From contig WELA01011789.1 in the NCBI GenBank assembly GCA_009602735.1, positions 114,540 through 178,539 on the forward strand: DNA of 64,000 nucleotides. The letters are read 5' to 3'. The notes under the pieces are model-generated. The model was not told where the DNA came from. It did no database searches and was given only the letters and a program-made list of their open reading frames with translations. Positions 43,601-54,611 of this stretch are shown in pieces. Positions within the stretch are counted from its first letter, which is position 1. Each line of letters begins with the position of its first letter. The position numbers were made by a program, and so were the translations under genes. Source of the stretch: Mesotaenium endlicherianum (taxonomy: Eukaryota > Streptophyta > Zygnematophyceae > Zygnematales > Mesotaeniaceae).

Positions 43601-46600
43601 GGCCCCTGCACCCCCCTTCATACCGGCGCTTCTCAGCAATCGTGGACGTGGTCCCATTTTTGACTTACTAATTGCCAGTCTCAGCATCGAGCTCCTACTG
43701 GAGTAAGAAGGGACAGGCCCTTGCAGGCTTAGCTGGGGGTCACGAGGGGGAGAGGTGGGCCTATAAGGAGATGGCATGTGCGCGGGCGCTGATGTGTTGC
43801 TCCTTCACCTCCTTCTCCATTGCTGCCGCTGATGGGGCGCGTGCGTGCCGCAGGCACGCGCGGGCTCTAACGTATTGCTCCTCCTCCTCCTCCTCCTGCT
43901 GCTGCTGCTCTGCTGCTGCTGCTGATGTCGGGTGCGTGCGTGCGAGCATGTGCTGGTGCAAATGTGTTGCTCGCCCTCCTCCTGCTGTTTCTGTAGTGCT
44001 GCTGCTGATAGCGGTGCGTGCATGTGTACGTGTATGCGCCGGCGGTGCAGGTGTGTTGCTCCCCCTTCCTCTTTGCCTCCTCCTCCTCCTCCTCCTCGCC
44101 CTGCATTGCTGCCGCTGCTGATGGCTGGTGCGTGCGTCCATGCGTGCGTGCGTGCGTCGGCGGTGCAGACGTGTACAAGTACGGCTCAGAGGAGTTCCAG
44201 GCTCTCGCCAAAGAGGTGGGCGGCGACTACTCCTCGTGCGCCAAGATCGCCATCAACGCGCTCAAGCTCAAGGCGCCGTGCAAGCTGGACAAGTGCTCCT
44301 TTGGCGGCATCTGGAGCGGCGGCGGCGGGGAGGGCATGGCCAAGCTGTACGTGGCGTCCTACTTCTTCGACCGAGCCAGCCAGGTGCGTACATGTGTGCA
44401 TGCGCGCGTGTGCCTTTGTGTGTATACACGCGCGCGCGCGTGTGTGCGTGTGTGTGTTCATGTGTGCCCCTTCGTGTGCATGTGTGCAACCAAAGCTTAC
44501 AAGCTGTCTATACTTAGATGAATTGAGGGCAAGGCCAAGCATCGCTTTCAACATCTTCAACTGTGCCAGCCAGGTGTGTGTGTGTGTGTGTGTGTGTGTG
44601 TTTCATGTTCAGACCAAAGGCCACAAATTCTACATTTTGACAAGGTGTGTAGTCCGTAGTGTGCAGGTACAAACACAAGCTATTTGCATCTTGCTGATTT
44701 TAGTGTCAGTGCTTTTGGTTTGTAAAATATTGTCATCCATGTGGCGATTGCAGCAAGCATACACGTGGAGGCCCATACTCGTGTGTGCAGGCTTGCGATT
44801 GTGCACGTTTGAGCATGGGTATGTTCATGGGCATGCGAGCGTGTGCACATAAAACAGAGACACAGGGATAACAGGCAGCAGGGCTCACACATGTTGCTGG
44901 TCGCAACCCGTGCAGTTGTGTAACAAATACACAGGAACGCTCGCACATGTTGCTGGTTCTGGACGATACAGAGCAATATAGACACATGTTTGCTGGCTAT
45001 GATTCATGTGTCCTGTGTGACGATTGGCAAAACCACTTGCACATACTTCTGGTTCCCACTTGTGTCGCTGCGCAACGACACTCACAGTGACTCTTATTAC
45101 ATAACTCGCGTGTTTCTGGTTCTGATTTGTTGCGTGGAAGTACATGCAGCAGTGCCAATCAACTGCAAGCAAACCCCTGGCGCTGCAGTTTGACTATGTA
45201 GTAACTTTTCATTGGTTCGTGCCCAGCTGGGGGCGAGCCGTCAGCCAATTGTCCTCGTGCTTAACTCATGTTCAGCTCGTGTTCGACATGTCGTTGTCGT
45301 CGTTCGTCCGTCCGTGCCCAGTTGGAGGTCGTTCATGCTGCCCACATGCGCCAGGGAGTGACGACCGGGAGTCGACTGTTTACAGACTGTGTTCAAAGTT
45401 TGTTTTAGAACTTGTATTCAAGCTGGTGTTCACTTGTCGTCGTCGTTGTTGTTGCTCCGTGCGCAGCTTGGGGTTATTCCCGACGGCAACGCGGCGTACG
45501 TGGAGGTGAAGCCCGCCAAGTTCTCCGAGGTCGCGGTCAAGGTGTGCAGCACGCCGCTCGACGAGGTGGTGAGGGACTACCCCCTGGTGGACAAGATGGA
45601 CGCCGCGTACGCCTGCCTCGACATCGCGTACCAATACAACCTGCTCACGTCGGGCTTCGGTGAGTGGCTTCCGATCTCCCGACACTCGTCGGTCAGCCTC
45701 GTGGGCATCGCGTACCTAACAGCCGTCTCACGTGGGGCTTCAGTGAGTGGCTTCCATCTCCCGACACTCGTCGGTCAGCCTCGTGGGCGTCGCGTACCTT
45801 ACAGCCTTCTCACATCGGGCTTTGAAGAGTGGGCTTCTGTGTCGTCTGACGCTGCTGAATCCTCATGGTCATGCTGTGCAATGCGGCTTTCTTACACCTG
45901 GCTTTGGTGAGTGTGCCCTCGTCTTGTTTGCCGTGGTAAACCCCAAAACCCTGATTCCTGATCCGGACAAAGACACGTAGGTAGCGAACTTCTTAGACTT
46001 TGGAATCGAAGTCTAATCTGCGTGCAAAGATGAGCGCCGCCAGAAGGAGGCTGCAAGTGGGCGACCTCTCCGTGGTTTGCCTCGGCCCTATTTTTTTGGA
46101 CCCCACAGCCCTGCCGAAACCCTATATGGCCGCTTGGAATTCAAGCCCCTGCCAGAACGGCAAATACCTGCCTAAGCCTTGAACGTTGGAGCCAAATTTC
46201 AGGCCTCGGCTTCTATTCTGGTTACTTGCTACGGTCTTTGGTGGGTGTCCTCCATTTGACTGGCCCTGATCAGGTCAATGTCATGGTCAATCTTACCATC
46301 CAATCCCAATCCTGTTGATCAATCTCATGGTCAAACGCACCAGTCAATCTCAATCTCACAGGCCTATTCCACCAGTCTATCTCATGGTCAGTCTCATTGG
46401 TCAACCTCGTGGCCAACTCAATCTCACGCTCGCGTTAGAAAATGGACATGCAGATGTGCGCGTCTGGTTGCTCGTTGCTTGTTGCGCGTTGCTTGCAACT
46501 ATGGAAGGCTTACGCGAGGATGCGACTAAGCACCCTAGGTTTTGTGGCCCTCGTCCATGCCGATTGAGCTTGTCCCTTCTCCCTGGGCATGCTATATTCC

Positions 46601-46833
46601 AGCATTGGTTGAGACAAGGTTCCACCACTTGAACGCACTTCAATGCACTTGCTTGACCATGCGCTAAAATTCTTGTAAGGTAGCCTTTCTATTAAGCGAC
46701 ATGACTAGATATCCTCTTCTGTGCAGGCATTGACCCCAACGCAACCATCACGTTGGTGAAGAAGATCGCCTATAAGGGCAAGGAGGTTGAGGCCGCATGG
46801 CCTTTAGGTGCCGCAATTGATGCTATGTCATAG
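37640..46833 (+). CDS. Apyrase (GDA1/CD39 nucleoside phosphatase), 9 exons
   Basis: Exons: 37640-38017, 38345-38473, 39672-39728, 40391-40480, 41484-41671, 43286-43377, 44169-44383, 45467-45659, 46727-46833. All introns are GT-AG. The spliced length is 1449 nt (482 aa) and stays in frame. Residues ~18-37 form a hydrophobic signal anchor, so the catalytic domain should face the Golgi/ER lumen or cell exterior. Conserved regions in order: [17 protein letters not shown] (~93-108), [13 protein letters not shown] (~168), [11 protein letters not shown] (~208), [13 protein letters not shown] (~236), [16 protein letters not shown], and a typical plant end, [13 protein letters not shown]. These proteins hydrolyse NTPs and NDPs to NMP. 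ACR1 has Cys where Ala is usual (DCGSTGS). The frame is open upstream to another ATG at 37526; 37640 is preferred because it directly precedes the anchor. Introns are long and repeat-filled. Confidence 0.93.
39808..39960. repeat. CACAACTTCACA / CCTTGGCACCTTCA simple repeats in apyrase intron 3
   Basis: Short imperfect tandem units of the form CACACCTTCACAACTTCA shading into CACCTTGGCACCTTCAG. They lie within intron 3 (39729-40390) and keep a frame open by composition only. Confidence 0.7.
41055..41260. repeat. 21-bp minisatellite in apyrase intron 4
   Basis: About nine or ten imperfect copies of TAAGTGCCATAGCACTGTCAC, directly adjacent. Degenerate units continue to about 41340. Because 21 is a multiple of three, several frames stay open on both strands. 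These are not genes. Confidence 0.85.
41985..42380. repeat. ~100-bp imperfect tandem repeats in apyrase intron 5
   Basis: Recurring order of GGTGTGGGGACTAGGGGCTG, AGAGCT(G/T)CT, a pyrimidine stretch, CAGC(A/C)(T/C)CT(T/G)TTCAGCC(C/T)GAGTG and TGCAGGT. Copies are near 42000, 42090, 42200 and 42300, with a weaker one near 41710. Each unit carries a TGCAGG(T) resembling a splice acceptor, though none is needed for the gene model. Confidence 0.6.
43790..44168. repeat. ~90-120-bp tandem repeats in apyrase intron 6
   Basis: About four units, each of TGTTGCTC, a CTCCTCC run, GCTGCTG/GCTGCCGCTGATG and a GTGCGTGCG run. The last two units end in the same CGGCGGTGCAG, once as an unused acceptor-like site (about 44043-44053) and once as the real acceptor of exon 7 (44168). 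CA and GT microsatellites occur at about 43395-43440 and 43227-43250, the latter in intron 5. Confidence 0.7.
45640..45840. repeat. Tandem duplication of the exon 8 / intron 8 boundary
   Basis: The exon 8 end and donor (CTCACGTCGGGCTTCG|GTGAGTGGCTTCC) and the following ~75 bp are repeated about 87 bp downstream (CTCACGTGGGGCTTCAGTGAGTGGCTTCC is the second version). A third degenerate part follows near 45810 (CTCACATCGGGCTTTGAAGAG). Only the first copy reads on in frame with the gene. Confidence 0.8.
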
Positions 46834-47478
46834 TATCCGACATTTCAATTGAAGAATGTTATTACTTCCCTTTTTCTCTTGTAATTTCTTGTTAGTTTCA
46901 GTTTTAGGATGATAGAGCTTTTATTGCAATTCAACGTGTATTGTAAGGTCATCAAATTTTCGAGTGCATTTTTGTGGTCAGTTTGATATAAAATGTGTTG
47001 GATCTATACAAGAATCAAAAGAGAAATAAATATTTTCACGATTGTCGTTAATTTGCGGTGAGCACCACCGTTGGATCAACGAACAGCGGCAAACAATTTG
47101 GGCCGTTAGATTGAATTTGAACCTTCATGTATCTTCGGCTAACGTGGAGTGCCGACACCGACCAGGTCGAATTGCCTAGAAGTTTCGGTTTAGCCTAGTG
47201 AGCATAAGTTAGATCATATAATTTACTTTAAAATGTGTGTGGACGTCAAATTGACCTGACACATTAGATTAGGTTGATCTGACAAAATTTGAAAGTTTCA
47301 GGAAGGGACACTACCAATACTTGGAACTTTTGTTTCTAAGTGGCCCTCCCTTACGGTAGCAAGAAGAAGTTGTATTAGCATTTTTGATATTTATCAATTT
47401 TCAACTTGTATAATTTCTACAGGTACATAATATGACGAGGTCTTTCATCGTATTTCGGCTATGAGTACTTGTTTGCTG
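46834..47478. other. 3' flank of the apyrase and intergenic sequence
   Basis: AT-rich. Contains TGTAATTTC and TGTAAGG words shortly after the stop that may serve polyadenylation. Element B begins near 47479. No ORF supported. Confidence 0.4.
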
Positions 47479-47612
47479 TATCGTGTGGTAGGAGATCGAG
47501 TGCGTATTATTGACACAAGCAATGCACAATAAGCAAGCAGGCTTTGCTGCAATGAAGTCTATAGTACATGTGGCTTTATAGCCAAAAAGACAATCAAGCG
47601 TCAAATGTTTTA

Positions 47613-48130
47613 ATTCCCCCCCCACTCTCTGCCACCAGCTGATGGGCTGTGATCGCTGCCTAAAGCTAAAGCAGTGCAGTCACTACAAAACCAGTCGCCA
47701 ATTGGCACGCTGGCCAGCCGATGTGGAAGCCGAGGTTGCAGCTGTCGCAGAGCAGCATCCTGGCCTCCCGGCCGGGGCTGTGGCAGATCTGGCACGCCCA
47801 GACCTTGGGCGGCCGCGCGTCGCGGGGACAAACCTGCATGTCAAGGTTAGAAAGGTGGCATGGTCCACAGTTTTTTGTGTGGTCCTTGTGCAGACAGCCA
47901 TATGCGCCTTCCAGCTCCAGAACTCCTGACGCCAAGACACGCCTGACGCGCAAGATGACGGGTGAGCTGCTGGTGTCGAGGGTGTTCTTCGTCTGGCGTC
48001 GCAGGTACACGAAGTCACCTGCGAAGAACTGCAACACCCGCGGGCGATAGGCTCCTCCATGAGTCATGGCATACCTCAGTGTGTCGCGGTGCTGAGCAAT
48101 GCTGAGGTTGTCCATGGCCATGGGCATCAA
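47613..48130 (-). CDS. Element B: integrase C-terminal region and PHD finger
   Basis: FFAGDFVYLRRQTKNTLDTS is followed by WACQICHSPGREARMLLCDS and CNLGFHIG. The finger retains the Cys that copy A lost (MLLCDSC). A deletion removes the CLDPPL segment present in A, and the final ligand pair DWFCSDC is in the +1 frame, as in A. A stop near 48134 interrupts the upstream frame. The inferred role is histone binding during integration, as for copy A. Confidence 0.7.
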
Positions 48131-48293
48131 GCGCTAAAAGAGCTGTGCACGCTGCCCGATAAGAGCGCTCCACGTCTCGGGACTGTCCAAGTCCAAGACG
48201 TTCTCGGCCACGATCCTGGCTGCTGCGGACAGGAGTGGCTGTCGGCCGTAGAGAAGGAAGTAGGGAGAATGCAAGGCCAGGGAGGCCTGCTTA

Positions 48294-48298
48294 CTGGA
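48294..48298. repeat. Target-site duplication of element C (left)
   Basis: CTGGA directly before the 5' LTR. The same five bases follow the 3' LTR at 57146-57150. Confidence 0.9.
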
Positions 48299-49070
48299 TG
48301 TAATGAATCAGTATATTAGTCGATATAATATTCATTTAAATATAATAGTTAATTAAGTTCAGCCTGCTGAACTTTAGTTATTAGTCAGTCTGCTAGACTT
48401 TAGTTAATAGTCAGTCTGCTGGACTTTACTTAATAGTCAGTCTGCTGGACTTTACATAATTATCAGTTTGCTGACTCAGTCGAAAGCAGCAGGCTGAAAG
48501 TCCATATAAGTCAGCTCGCTGACACATTCTTTGACAGCAAGCTGACTTCCGTACTCGGTAGCAGCGAACTGCCTTGATATGCATCTAAGTGCGATATGCT
48601 AGATGAATAGCCAGATGACATCCCTATGATGGATGGCTATTCGGGATGATGGGAGATGGCGGTGGATTTGGTTAACCGAGGTCCTACCAACGTGGTTAAC
48701 TCCCGGGTAGGCGGTGCCATCGCACTGACCGTTGAACAGTAAACTCATTCCATGTACATATGCTAGGCATTGCTCTCGAGTTCGGCATTCGGAAACGAGG
48801 CCAACTCTCTTGTACAGCTTACTGAGAGAGATCTGAATCCAAGGCGAGAAGCCATTGATACGCACTGTCTTCTAACCTTGCTTATGTATGAGTTTACTGA
48901 TTTGCATCATTGATGCTAGTTTACTCGCATTTGACTTACGAGTATTATTCCCTGCTAGTGTATTGTCCTTTGCCGTTTAACTAGTTAACGGAAATACCAT
49001 AAAGATTACTTGCTGATATAAAGATCTTTATTAATTGTTAATCGCCTATTTGGTAAGTCGATTCATTTCA
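48299..49070 (+). repeat. 5' LTR of element C
   Basis: Starts TGTAATGAATCAG, ends GATTCATTTCA. It carries two extra ~26-bp copies of a TTAGTTAATAGTCAGTCTGCTGGACT-type unit relative to the 3' LTR, accounting for the 52-bp difference. A GATATAAAGATC near 49014 is a TATA-box candidate about 50 bp before the LTR end, implying a short R-U5. Confidence 0.95.
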
Positions 49071-49071
49071 G

Positions 49072-49083
49072 TGGTATCGGAGC
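49072..49083 (+). other. Primer-binding site, initiator tRNA-Met
   Basis: TGGTATCGGAGC starts two bases after the LTR. It differs at one position from TGGTATCAGAGC, complementary to the 3' end of plant initiator tRNA-Met, the usual primer of plant Gypsy and Copia elements. Confidence 0.88.
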
Positions 49084-49104
49084 AGTTATCACAGTCTTCT
49101 TTGT

Positions 49105-50583
49105 ATGGTAAGGACAAGGTCTCAAACTAGCAACTCCCGAGACATGGAGAACCAGGATAACGAGAATGTCGAAAACCAGGCGGAAAGCCATGTAGCGGGA
49201 AACCGTACCTATTCGGAAGCAGTAGCGGATACTGCAGCTAGGGAGGCTGCAGATGAGGCAGCTGCTATTGCCTCAGTCGCAGCTCAGCAAGCTGAGGAGG
49301 AGATAGCCAGACTAGAAGCTGAACAAGTAGCAAAGGCCGCTGAAGATATACAAAGGAGGGAAGGACAGCCAGCTGACGAGCGCACTGTTGAAGAACTTAT
49401 GGCATCAAGGGCCAATGTTCTGAACCCACCTCCTGCCGTACAACTCAATGTACCCCTAGGTCAAATACGTGACCGGCTGAATGCGGCAGGAATTGCTGCT
49501 GCAGGAGCAAGAGGGATTGTTGAGGACACTACTCAGCGAGTAGATGCCAATGCTGCTGCTGCATTTGCTAATCTACCACCCCAAAATGTAGACTTGGGAG
49601 CATTGTTCGTTCAGATGCAGTCGCAAATGGCGACCATGTATCAGTCCCAGCAGGAGGACAAAAGAATCATAATGTCCCTACTCCGGGACAGAGACCAACT
49701 GGGGTCTCACACCACTAGTGGTGGTGGCCGAGGGCCTAGTAAGCCCAAGCCGAAACCTCCCCAGGACTATGATCCTGAGGGAAACAGAAAATATTACCTG
49801 ATCAAGTTTCTCGCGGATGTTGAGCAGTGGCTGGAGAACTACCCAGAACTGCAAGATTACGAGAAGGTCAGGCACACCGGTGCGCTACTGAAAGGCAGTG
49901 CCGCAGACTGGTGGCTTTACTGGAAGGAAGAGCGTAAGGCTCGGCAACTCGGTGACCCTACGTGGGTAGAGTTTGTCGAGAAGTTGCATGAGAAGTTTGA
50001 TGTCATCAACCAGCAGGAGAAAGCTATCTATGCGATGATCTCCCTGACACTGAAGCAGACCACTTCAGTTGCTGAGTTTGCTCAAAAGTTCCAAGAGAAC
50101 ATGATGAAGCAGCCTGATTTGCCAGAACGGTATAGGATAGCATACTTCAGGTATGGCTTGAAATCCGAGGTCTCTGGTCATTTTGCTGAGAAAAAGTATG
50201 AGAAACTGGCTGACTTGATCCAGGATGCTGACGCCTGGGATCAGCAGCAGTTCAATCACAAGCGCCAGAGTAACGCTTTGGTGTCTAAGATTGTCAAAAA
50301 GCCCCACGGTTCCTACAATGCAGTTGAAGGAGACCAGGCTGAGGATAATCAGGGTGATGAATATGAGTATGAGTACAATGCTATTCAGTCTAGAGGTAGA
50401 GGTGGTCCCTCTCGAGGTGGCTATGGAAGGGGTGGTGGTAGGACTAAGCCGAGACCAGCCTCAGCAAAATCTACTTGCTACCATTGTCAGCAGAAAGGCC
50501 ACTACAGAGAACAGTGTCCGGTCAAGCACCTGCCTAAGGTCGAGAGAAAAGACCAGCCTTTAAAAGACAGCAACAGTCAGTAA
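49105..50583 (+). CDS. Element C: Gag
   Basis: 492 aa, starting [10 protein letters not shown]. An Ala/Glu-rich helical N-terminus ([19 protein letters not shown]) is followed by the retrotransposon gag domain around residues 240-380 ([48 protein letters not shown]). An RG-rich stretch ([17 protein letters not shown]) precedes one zinc knuckle, [14 protein letters not shown] (from residue ~458). It would form the particle and bind the element RNA. The stop at 50581-50583 overlaps the pol frame, which lies in the -1 phase. Confidence 0.95.
   Translation: MVRTRSQTSNSRDMENQDNENVENQAESHVAGNRTYSEAVADTAAREAADEAAAIASVAAQQAEEEIARLEAEQVAKAAEDIQRREGQPADERTVEELMASRANVLNPPPAVQLNVPLGQIRDRLNAAGIAAAGARGIVEDTTQRVDANAAAAFANLPPQNVDLGALFVQMQSQMATMYQSQQEDKRIIMSLLRDRDQLGSHTTSGGGRGPSKPKPKPPQDYDPEGNRKYYLIKFLADVEQWLENYPELQDYEKVRHTGALLKGSAADWWLYWKEERKARQLGDPTWVEFVEKLHEKFDVINQQEKAIYAMISLTLKQTTSVAEFAQKFQENMMKQPDLPERYRIAYFRYGLKSEVSGHFAEKKYEKLADLIQDADAWDQQQFNHKRQSNALVSKIVKKPHGSYNAVEGDQAEDNQGDEYEYEYNAIQSRGRGGPSRGGYGRGGGRTKPRPASAKSTCYHCQQKGHYREQCPVKHLPKVERKDQPLKDSNSQ
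50559..50565 (+). promoter_or_regulatory. Slippery heptamer for -1 ribosomal frameshifting (gag to pol)
   Basis: T TTA AAA, read in the Gag frame (CCT TTA AAA GAC), fits X XXY YYZ exactly and lies 15 bases before the Gag stop. After a -1 slip the pol frame is open from here to the protease with no stop. Downstream structure was not tested. Confidence 0.7.
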
Positions 50584-53500
50584 TCCAGTCTACTGACTGT
50601 GAGGATGCTAGAGATAGTGAGTCGTCACTAGCTGCCCTCGTAGCAGGTATTATGGGTCCTGCTGAACTGGATTCACTATGCATGCCTGACAACCAGATAA
50701 AGGAGACCATCAGCAATATAGACGTCCAGAGAGTGCACACTCTGGATGCTCTTGTTCCACCTGATGTCCAACATTTCTTTGCTACGTCAGGAGAACAATG
50801 CGAAAGTCAGGAAAAGACAGTCCCCCCTATCCTACTGCATTGCATGATTGCAGGTAGGAAGGTGAGGGCATTTGTTGACGGAGGGGCGTCACATACTTTT
50901 ATCCACAAGGACTTAGTTAAGCGGCTAAGGCTGCCTACTGTCACCCAAGGGAATAGAAAAATATTCCTTGGAGATGCCTCAAGTATCCCGGGAGGAGTTA
51001 TAACCAAGCCTATTGAGGTCCAGTTAGGTTCTGGCATTGCAGTTCTAACTGAAACGCTTACATTTGAGGTACTCAACACTGGCTTTTATGATCTCGTGCT
51101 AGGCAGGTCCTGGCTTAATAGACATCAAGCTGAAGTGTGTTGGAGCAGAGGTACAGTTAAAGTGAGAGGAGCCAGTGATGGGCAGACTGACTTGGCACCC
51201 ACCAGTGCTCTTCCTCTTGTCCTGTGTGGATGGCAAATGAAGGAAAAGAAGAGGCTTCCAGAAGGATGCAAGTTGCTGAATGCAATGGAGTTCGTCAAAA
51301 GCTGGAACCAGAAGGAAGACAGAATGTTCTGTCTGCTGCTAAGAGAGGTACCTCCTCAACCTGAAGAAGTGGTTGAGAAAAAGGTACACCCTCCGGAACA
51401 CCCTACTGCTGCAAACATTGTTGCTCAGTACACGGATGTGTTTAATATGCCTCCAGGACTACCCCCTAAGCGGGAAGTAGATCATAGGATTGATTTATTA
51501 CCTGGTAGCCAGCCACCCTGGCAACGCACGTATGGCTTGTCTTATTTGGAGAGTGAGGAGTTGAAAACACAGATTGCAGAGCTGGAGGAAAATGGTTACA
51601 TTTCTCCCAGTAAATCACCGTACGGCGCACCTATCCTATTTGTTAAGAAAAAGGATGGCAGTATGCGGATGTGTGTGGATTACAGAGCCCTGAACAGAAT
51701 TACAGTAAAGAACAAGTATGCTTTACCCAGAATCGAGGACTTGCTTGATACCCTGTCTGGCGCTAAGGTGTTCAGTAAGATAGATCTCAAGAGTGGTTAT
51801 CATCAAATCAGAATTGCTGAGGGGGATGAACACAAGACTGCCTTCCGCACACGTTATGGACACTATGAGTTCAACGTGATGCCATTTGGACTGACTAATG
51901 CTCCTGCTACCTTCATGGGTGCTATGAATGACATTTTCAGACCTTATTTGGATAAGTTTGTGCAAGTTTTCCTGGATGATATTTTAATTTTCTCTAAAGA
52001 TGAAGCTCAGCACACTGAACACTTAAAGAAAGTGCTGGACACTCTGCGGAAAAATCACTTGTATGCTAAAATGAGCAAGTGTGATTTCTTTAAGGAAAGT
52101 ATTGAATTCTTAGGCCACGTTGTCAGTAAAGAGGGCATCAGTGTGGATCCTAAGAAAGTCCAGACCATAAGGGACTGGCCAGTACCACAGTCTGTCTCTG
52201 AAGTTAGATCCTTCCTCGGGTTGGCTAACTACTATAGGAGATTTATTGAGAATTATTCCACAAAGGCCAGTAAACTGACTGACCTTACTAAGAAAGACAT
52301 CGGGTATGTGTGGGGGGAAGAGCAGCAGGCTGCCTTCCAGACCCTTAAAGATGCCCTTTGTTCTGCCCCAGTGCTAGCCGTGTATGACCCCAGCAAACCG
52401 GTGCAGGTGGTTACTGATGCCTCTGATTTTGCCATGGGTGCTATTTTGTTGCAGCCTGCTGACAAAACCACAAAGGATGGTAAGGTACGGCAGGAGTGGC
52501 ATCCTGTGTTGTATGAGTCTATGAAATTTAATCCAGCGGAGATTAATTACTCAGTGCATGATAAAGAGCTGCTAGCTATCATTCATGTACTCAAACAGTG
52601 GAGAGCATACTTACATGGTAAAGCTTTTAAGGTGATTACAGATCATCTAGCTCTGACCCACTTTCAGAAGAAGTCCAAGCTGTCGAGGAGGGAGAACCGC
52701 TGGAGCCAGATGCTGGAGCAGTTCCAAGTCCAGATCGACTACAAACCAGGGAAGTTGAATCCTGCTGATGCACTCTCTAGAAGACCTGACTTGCAAGAAA
52801 GGAACTTTAGTCAGCATGCTGTAGATAAAGTCCTGTGTGCACTCACTTCACTAAAGGTGAAAAAGTCCTTCCTTGAACAACTTAGGAAAGCCTACCTTTC
52901 TGACCCAACATTTGAGCCCAGCCCCACTACTGGTATGTGTCGTGCTACCGCACTCGGGTATAAGCTCAAGGGAGGGGTCTGGGTGACTGAAACCACTTCA
53001 GGCAGGCTGAAGCTGGTCATTCCTAATAATTTGGAAATAAGGTCTCTCTTACTGAGTCAAGCTCATGACAGTCTCCTGGGTGGACATTTGGGGCAGGCCA
53101 AAACTGTTGGCAAACTGGCAAAACATTATCATTGGGAGGGGTTACCCCGGGAGGTCTTGAAATATGTCAAGTCCTGTGACCAGTGTCAGAGAAATAAGTC
53201 TCGGCACACACCACCCGGAGGTCTCTTGCAACCGCTACCCATCCCAGCGGGACGCTGGGAAACTATATCCATGGACTGGGTGGTCTCACTACCAAGAACT
53301 GCCAACGGGCATGATTCAATACTGGTAGTCGTGGATAAACTGACAAAAATGGTCATTTTTATCCCCACAACTGTCAAAGTGACTGCACTCGAAACAGCGA
53401 GACAGTTTTACAACCATGTAGTATGCCAACATGGGCTCCCTTCTAATATCATCTCAGACAGAGACTCAAAATTCACCTCTAAGTTCTGGAGAGCTTTAAT

Positions 53501-54368
53501 GGGGTTAATGGGAGTCAAACAGCTGCTCAGCACAGCAAACCACCCTCAGACTGATGGGCAGACTGAAAGAACTAACCGAGTTCTGCAGGAGGTGCTGAGA
53601 GCATATATTAACCAAAAACAAGATAATTGGGATGACCTGTTGCCTCAAATTCAGTTTGCGGTCAACAGTGCGGTGCACGCGTCAACGGGCAAAACTCCTT
53701 TTGAACTCAGCCTGGGTAGAGTCCCTAAGTCTCCTCTAGATGTGCTAGGGGAATCTTTAACTCACCCTGAAGGGATTGACAACCCGGTCTCCCTCCAGTT
53801 AACTCAGGAGTTTGCTGACACCCTGTCAGAAGTCCAACGAAACTTGCACACGGCCCAAGAAAACCAACAAAAATACGCTAATCAACACCGTCGGGAACTG
53901 ACATTTTCCAAGGGGGATTTAGTCAAACTGCATTCTCAGCACCTGTACCTCCCTGGTGTGGTCAAGAAAAAGCTTGGCCCTGTCTGGGTCGGTCCATATT
54001 CGGTGGTCCGTCGTGTCGGTCAGAATGCTTACAAACTGAACATGTCAGCTGAATACAAGGGGCACCCGGTCTTTAATGTCTCCTTCCTGGAACCGTACAT
54101 CAAAGGTGATACACTGTTCACAGGTCGGTTCCCTGTCCAACCGGGACCGGTCCCCGCTGTCCGGGACGGCGACCCTGAGGAATATGAGGTCGATGAGATT
54201 TTAGACGCTCGCTCGGTCCGTCGATCGTCTAAATATGTCATGAAATACCTCATTCGATGGAAGGGTTACGATGCCTCTGGGGACACTTGGGAGTTTAAGG
54301 ACCACTTGACCAATGCCAAAGGGGCGTTGACACGGTTCCACCTTCGGGCCGCTGGAGTCCCTCCATAA
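50559..54368 (+). CDS. Element C: Pol (protease, RT, RNase H, integrase, chromodomain)
   Basis: The frame is open from the slippery site; the first ATG is at 50652 (1238 aa from there). Residues counted from that ATG: protease motif [10 protein letters not shown] at D76; RT with [26 protein letters not shown] and FLDDILIFS at D442-D443; RNase [16 protein letters not shown] at D589. Integrase has an HHCC zinc region ([10 protein letters not shown]...CDQCQRN), then D875, D936 and E972, a D-D35-E spacing. A chromodomain (~1175-1225, [28 protein letters not shown]) ends the protein and marks it as a chromovirus. Chromodomains target integration to methylated histone tails. All catalytic residues are present and there is no internal stop. 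Expression as a Gag-Pol fusion is inferred from the -1 overlap. Confidence 0.95.
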   Translation, partial: FKRQQQSVIQSTDCEDARDSESSLAALVAGIMGPAELDSLCMPDNQIKETISNIDVQRVHTLDALVPPDVQHFFATSGEQCESQEKTVPPILLHCMIAGRKVRAFVDGGASHTFIHKDLVKRLRLPTVTQGNRKIFLGDASSIPGGVITKPIEVQLGSGIAVLTETLTFEVLNTGFYDLVLGRSWLNRHQAEVCWSRGTVKVRGASDGQTDLAPTSALPLVLCGWQMKEKKRLPEGCKLLNAMEFVKSWNQKEDRMFCLLLREVPPQPEEVVEKKVHPPEHPTAANIVAQYTDVFNMPPGLPPKREVDHRIDLLPGSQPPWQRTYGLSYLESEELKTQIAELEENGYISPSKSPYGAPILFVKKKDGSMRMCVDYRALNRITVKNKYALPRIEDLLDTLSGAKVFSKIDLKSGYHQIRIAEGDEHKTAFRTRYGHYEFNVMPFGLTNAPATFMGAMNDIFRPYLDKFVQVFLDDILIFSKDEAQHTEHLKKVLDTLRKNHLYAKMSKCDFFKESIEFLGHVVSKEGISVDPKKVQTIRDWPVPQSVSEVRSFLGLANYYRRFIENYSTKASKLTDLTKKDIGYVWGEEQQAAFQTLKDALCSAPVLAVYDPSKPVQVVTDASDFAMGAILLQPADKTTKDGKVRQEWHPVLYESMKFNPAEINYSVHDKELLAIIHVLKQWRAYLHGKAFKVITDHLALTHFQKKSKLSRRENRWSQMLEQFQVQIDYKPGKLNPADALSRRPDLQERNFSQHAVDKVLCALTSLKVKKSFLEQLRKAYLSDPTFEPSPTTGMCRATALGYKLKGGVWVTETTSGRLKLVIPNNLEIRSLLLSQAHDSLLGGHLGQAKTVGKLAKHYHWEGLPREVLKYVKSCDQCQRNKSRHTPPGGLLQPLPIPAGRWETISMDWVVSLPRTANGHDSILVVVDKLTKMVIFIPTTVKVTALETARQFYNHVVCQHGLPSNIISDRDSKFTSKFWRALMGLMGVKQLLSTANHPQTDGQTERTNRVLQEVLRAYINQKQDNWDDLLPQIQFAVNSAVHASTGKTPFELSLGRVPKSPLDVLGESLTHPEGIDNPVSLQLTQEFADTLSEVQRNLHTAQENQQKYANQHRRELTFSKGDLVKLHSQHLYLPGVVKKKLGPVWVGPYSVVRRVGQNAYKLNMSAEYKGHPVFNVSFLEPYIKGDTLFTGRFPVQPGPVPAVRDGDPEEYEVDEILDARSVRRSSKYVMKYLIRWKGYDASGDTWEFKDHLTNAKGALTRFHLRAAGVPP

Positions 54369-54611
54369 CTGTCATTTCAGTTGACACGGGAAGGTGACAG
54401 GCGGTCCTGTCTCCATTTAAGTTGGAGGGGAAAATATATGACAGTTAGTGAGCGAGAGCGATAAAAACACACTCATACGTTTATGTGTAGCGCATCGCAA
54501 CTACGTCAACTTTTAGCAATCATCCTGTAAGGTAAACAGCAGCGAAGCCACTATACTAAATACTAACATACTTCCTGCAATCCCTATGACAAAGGTCCAT
54601 ATCCTACTAAC
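54369..54611. other. Non-coding spacer between pol and the 3' ORF of element C
   Basis: 243 bp with no long frame. It ends in a pyrimidine-containing ACTTGTGCCCTGGTTACATG and TGCAG, a possible 3' splice site directly before the ATG of the next ORF. Confidence 0.5.

Larger units (their letters stand above)
47479..48298 (-). mobile_element. Retrotransposon B, 3' part (segment S, PHD finger, integrase C-terminus)
   Basis: Left fragment of a second methyltransferase-encoding element, cut at 48298 by element C. Segment S (about 47479-47615) is followed by the C-tract, then the PHD finger and integrase C-terminal region on the minus strand. No 990-bp LTR follows segment S on the left, unlike element A, so the 3' LTR is lost or was never here. 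The other part starts at 57151. Joining 48298 to 57151 restores the order seen at 9114-9130 in element A. Confidence 0.88.

Noticed and set aside
43857-44852. Cys-, Gln- and Arg-rich frames in the apyrase intron 6-7 region
   Set aside because: They come from CTCCTCC, GCTGCTG, CA and GT repeats around exon 7; only the spliced apyrase frame has conserved domains.
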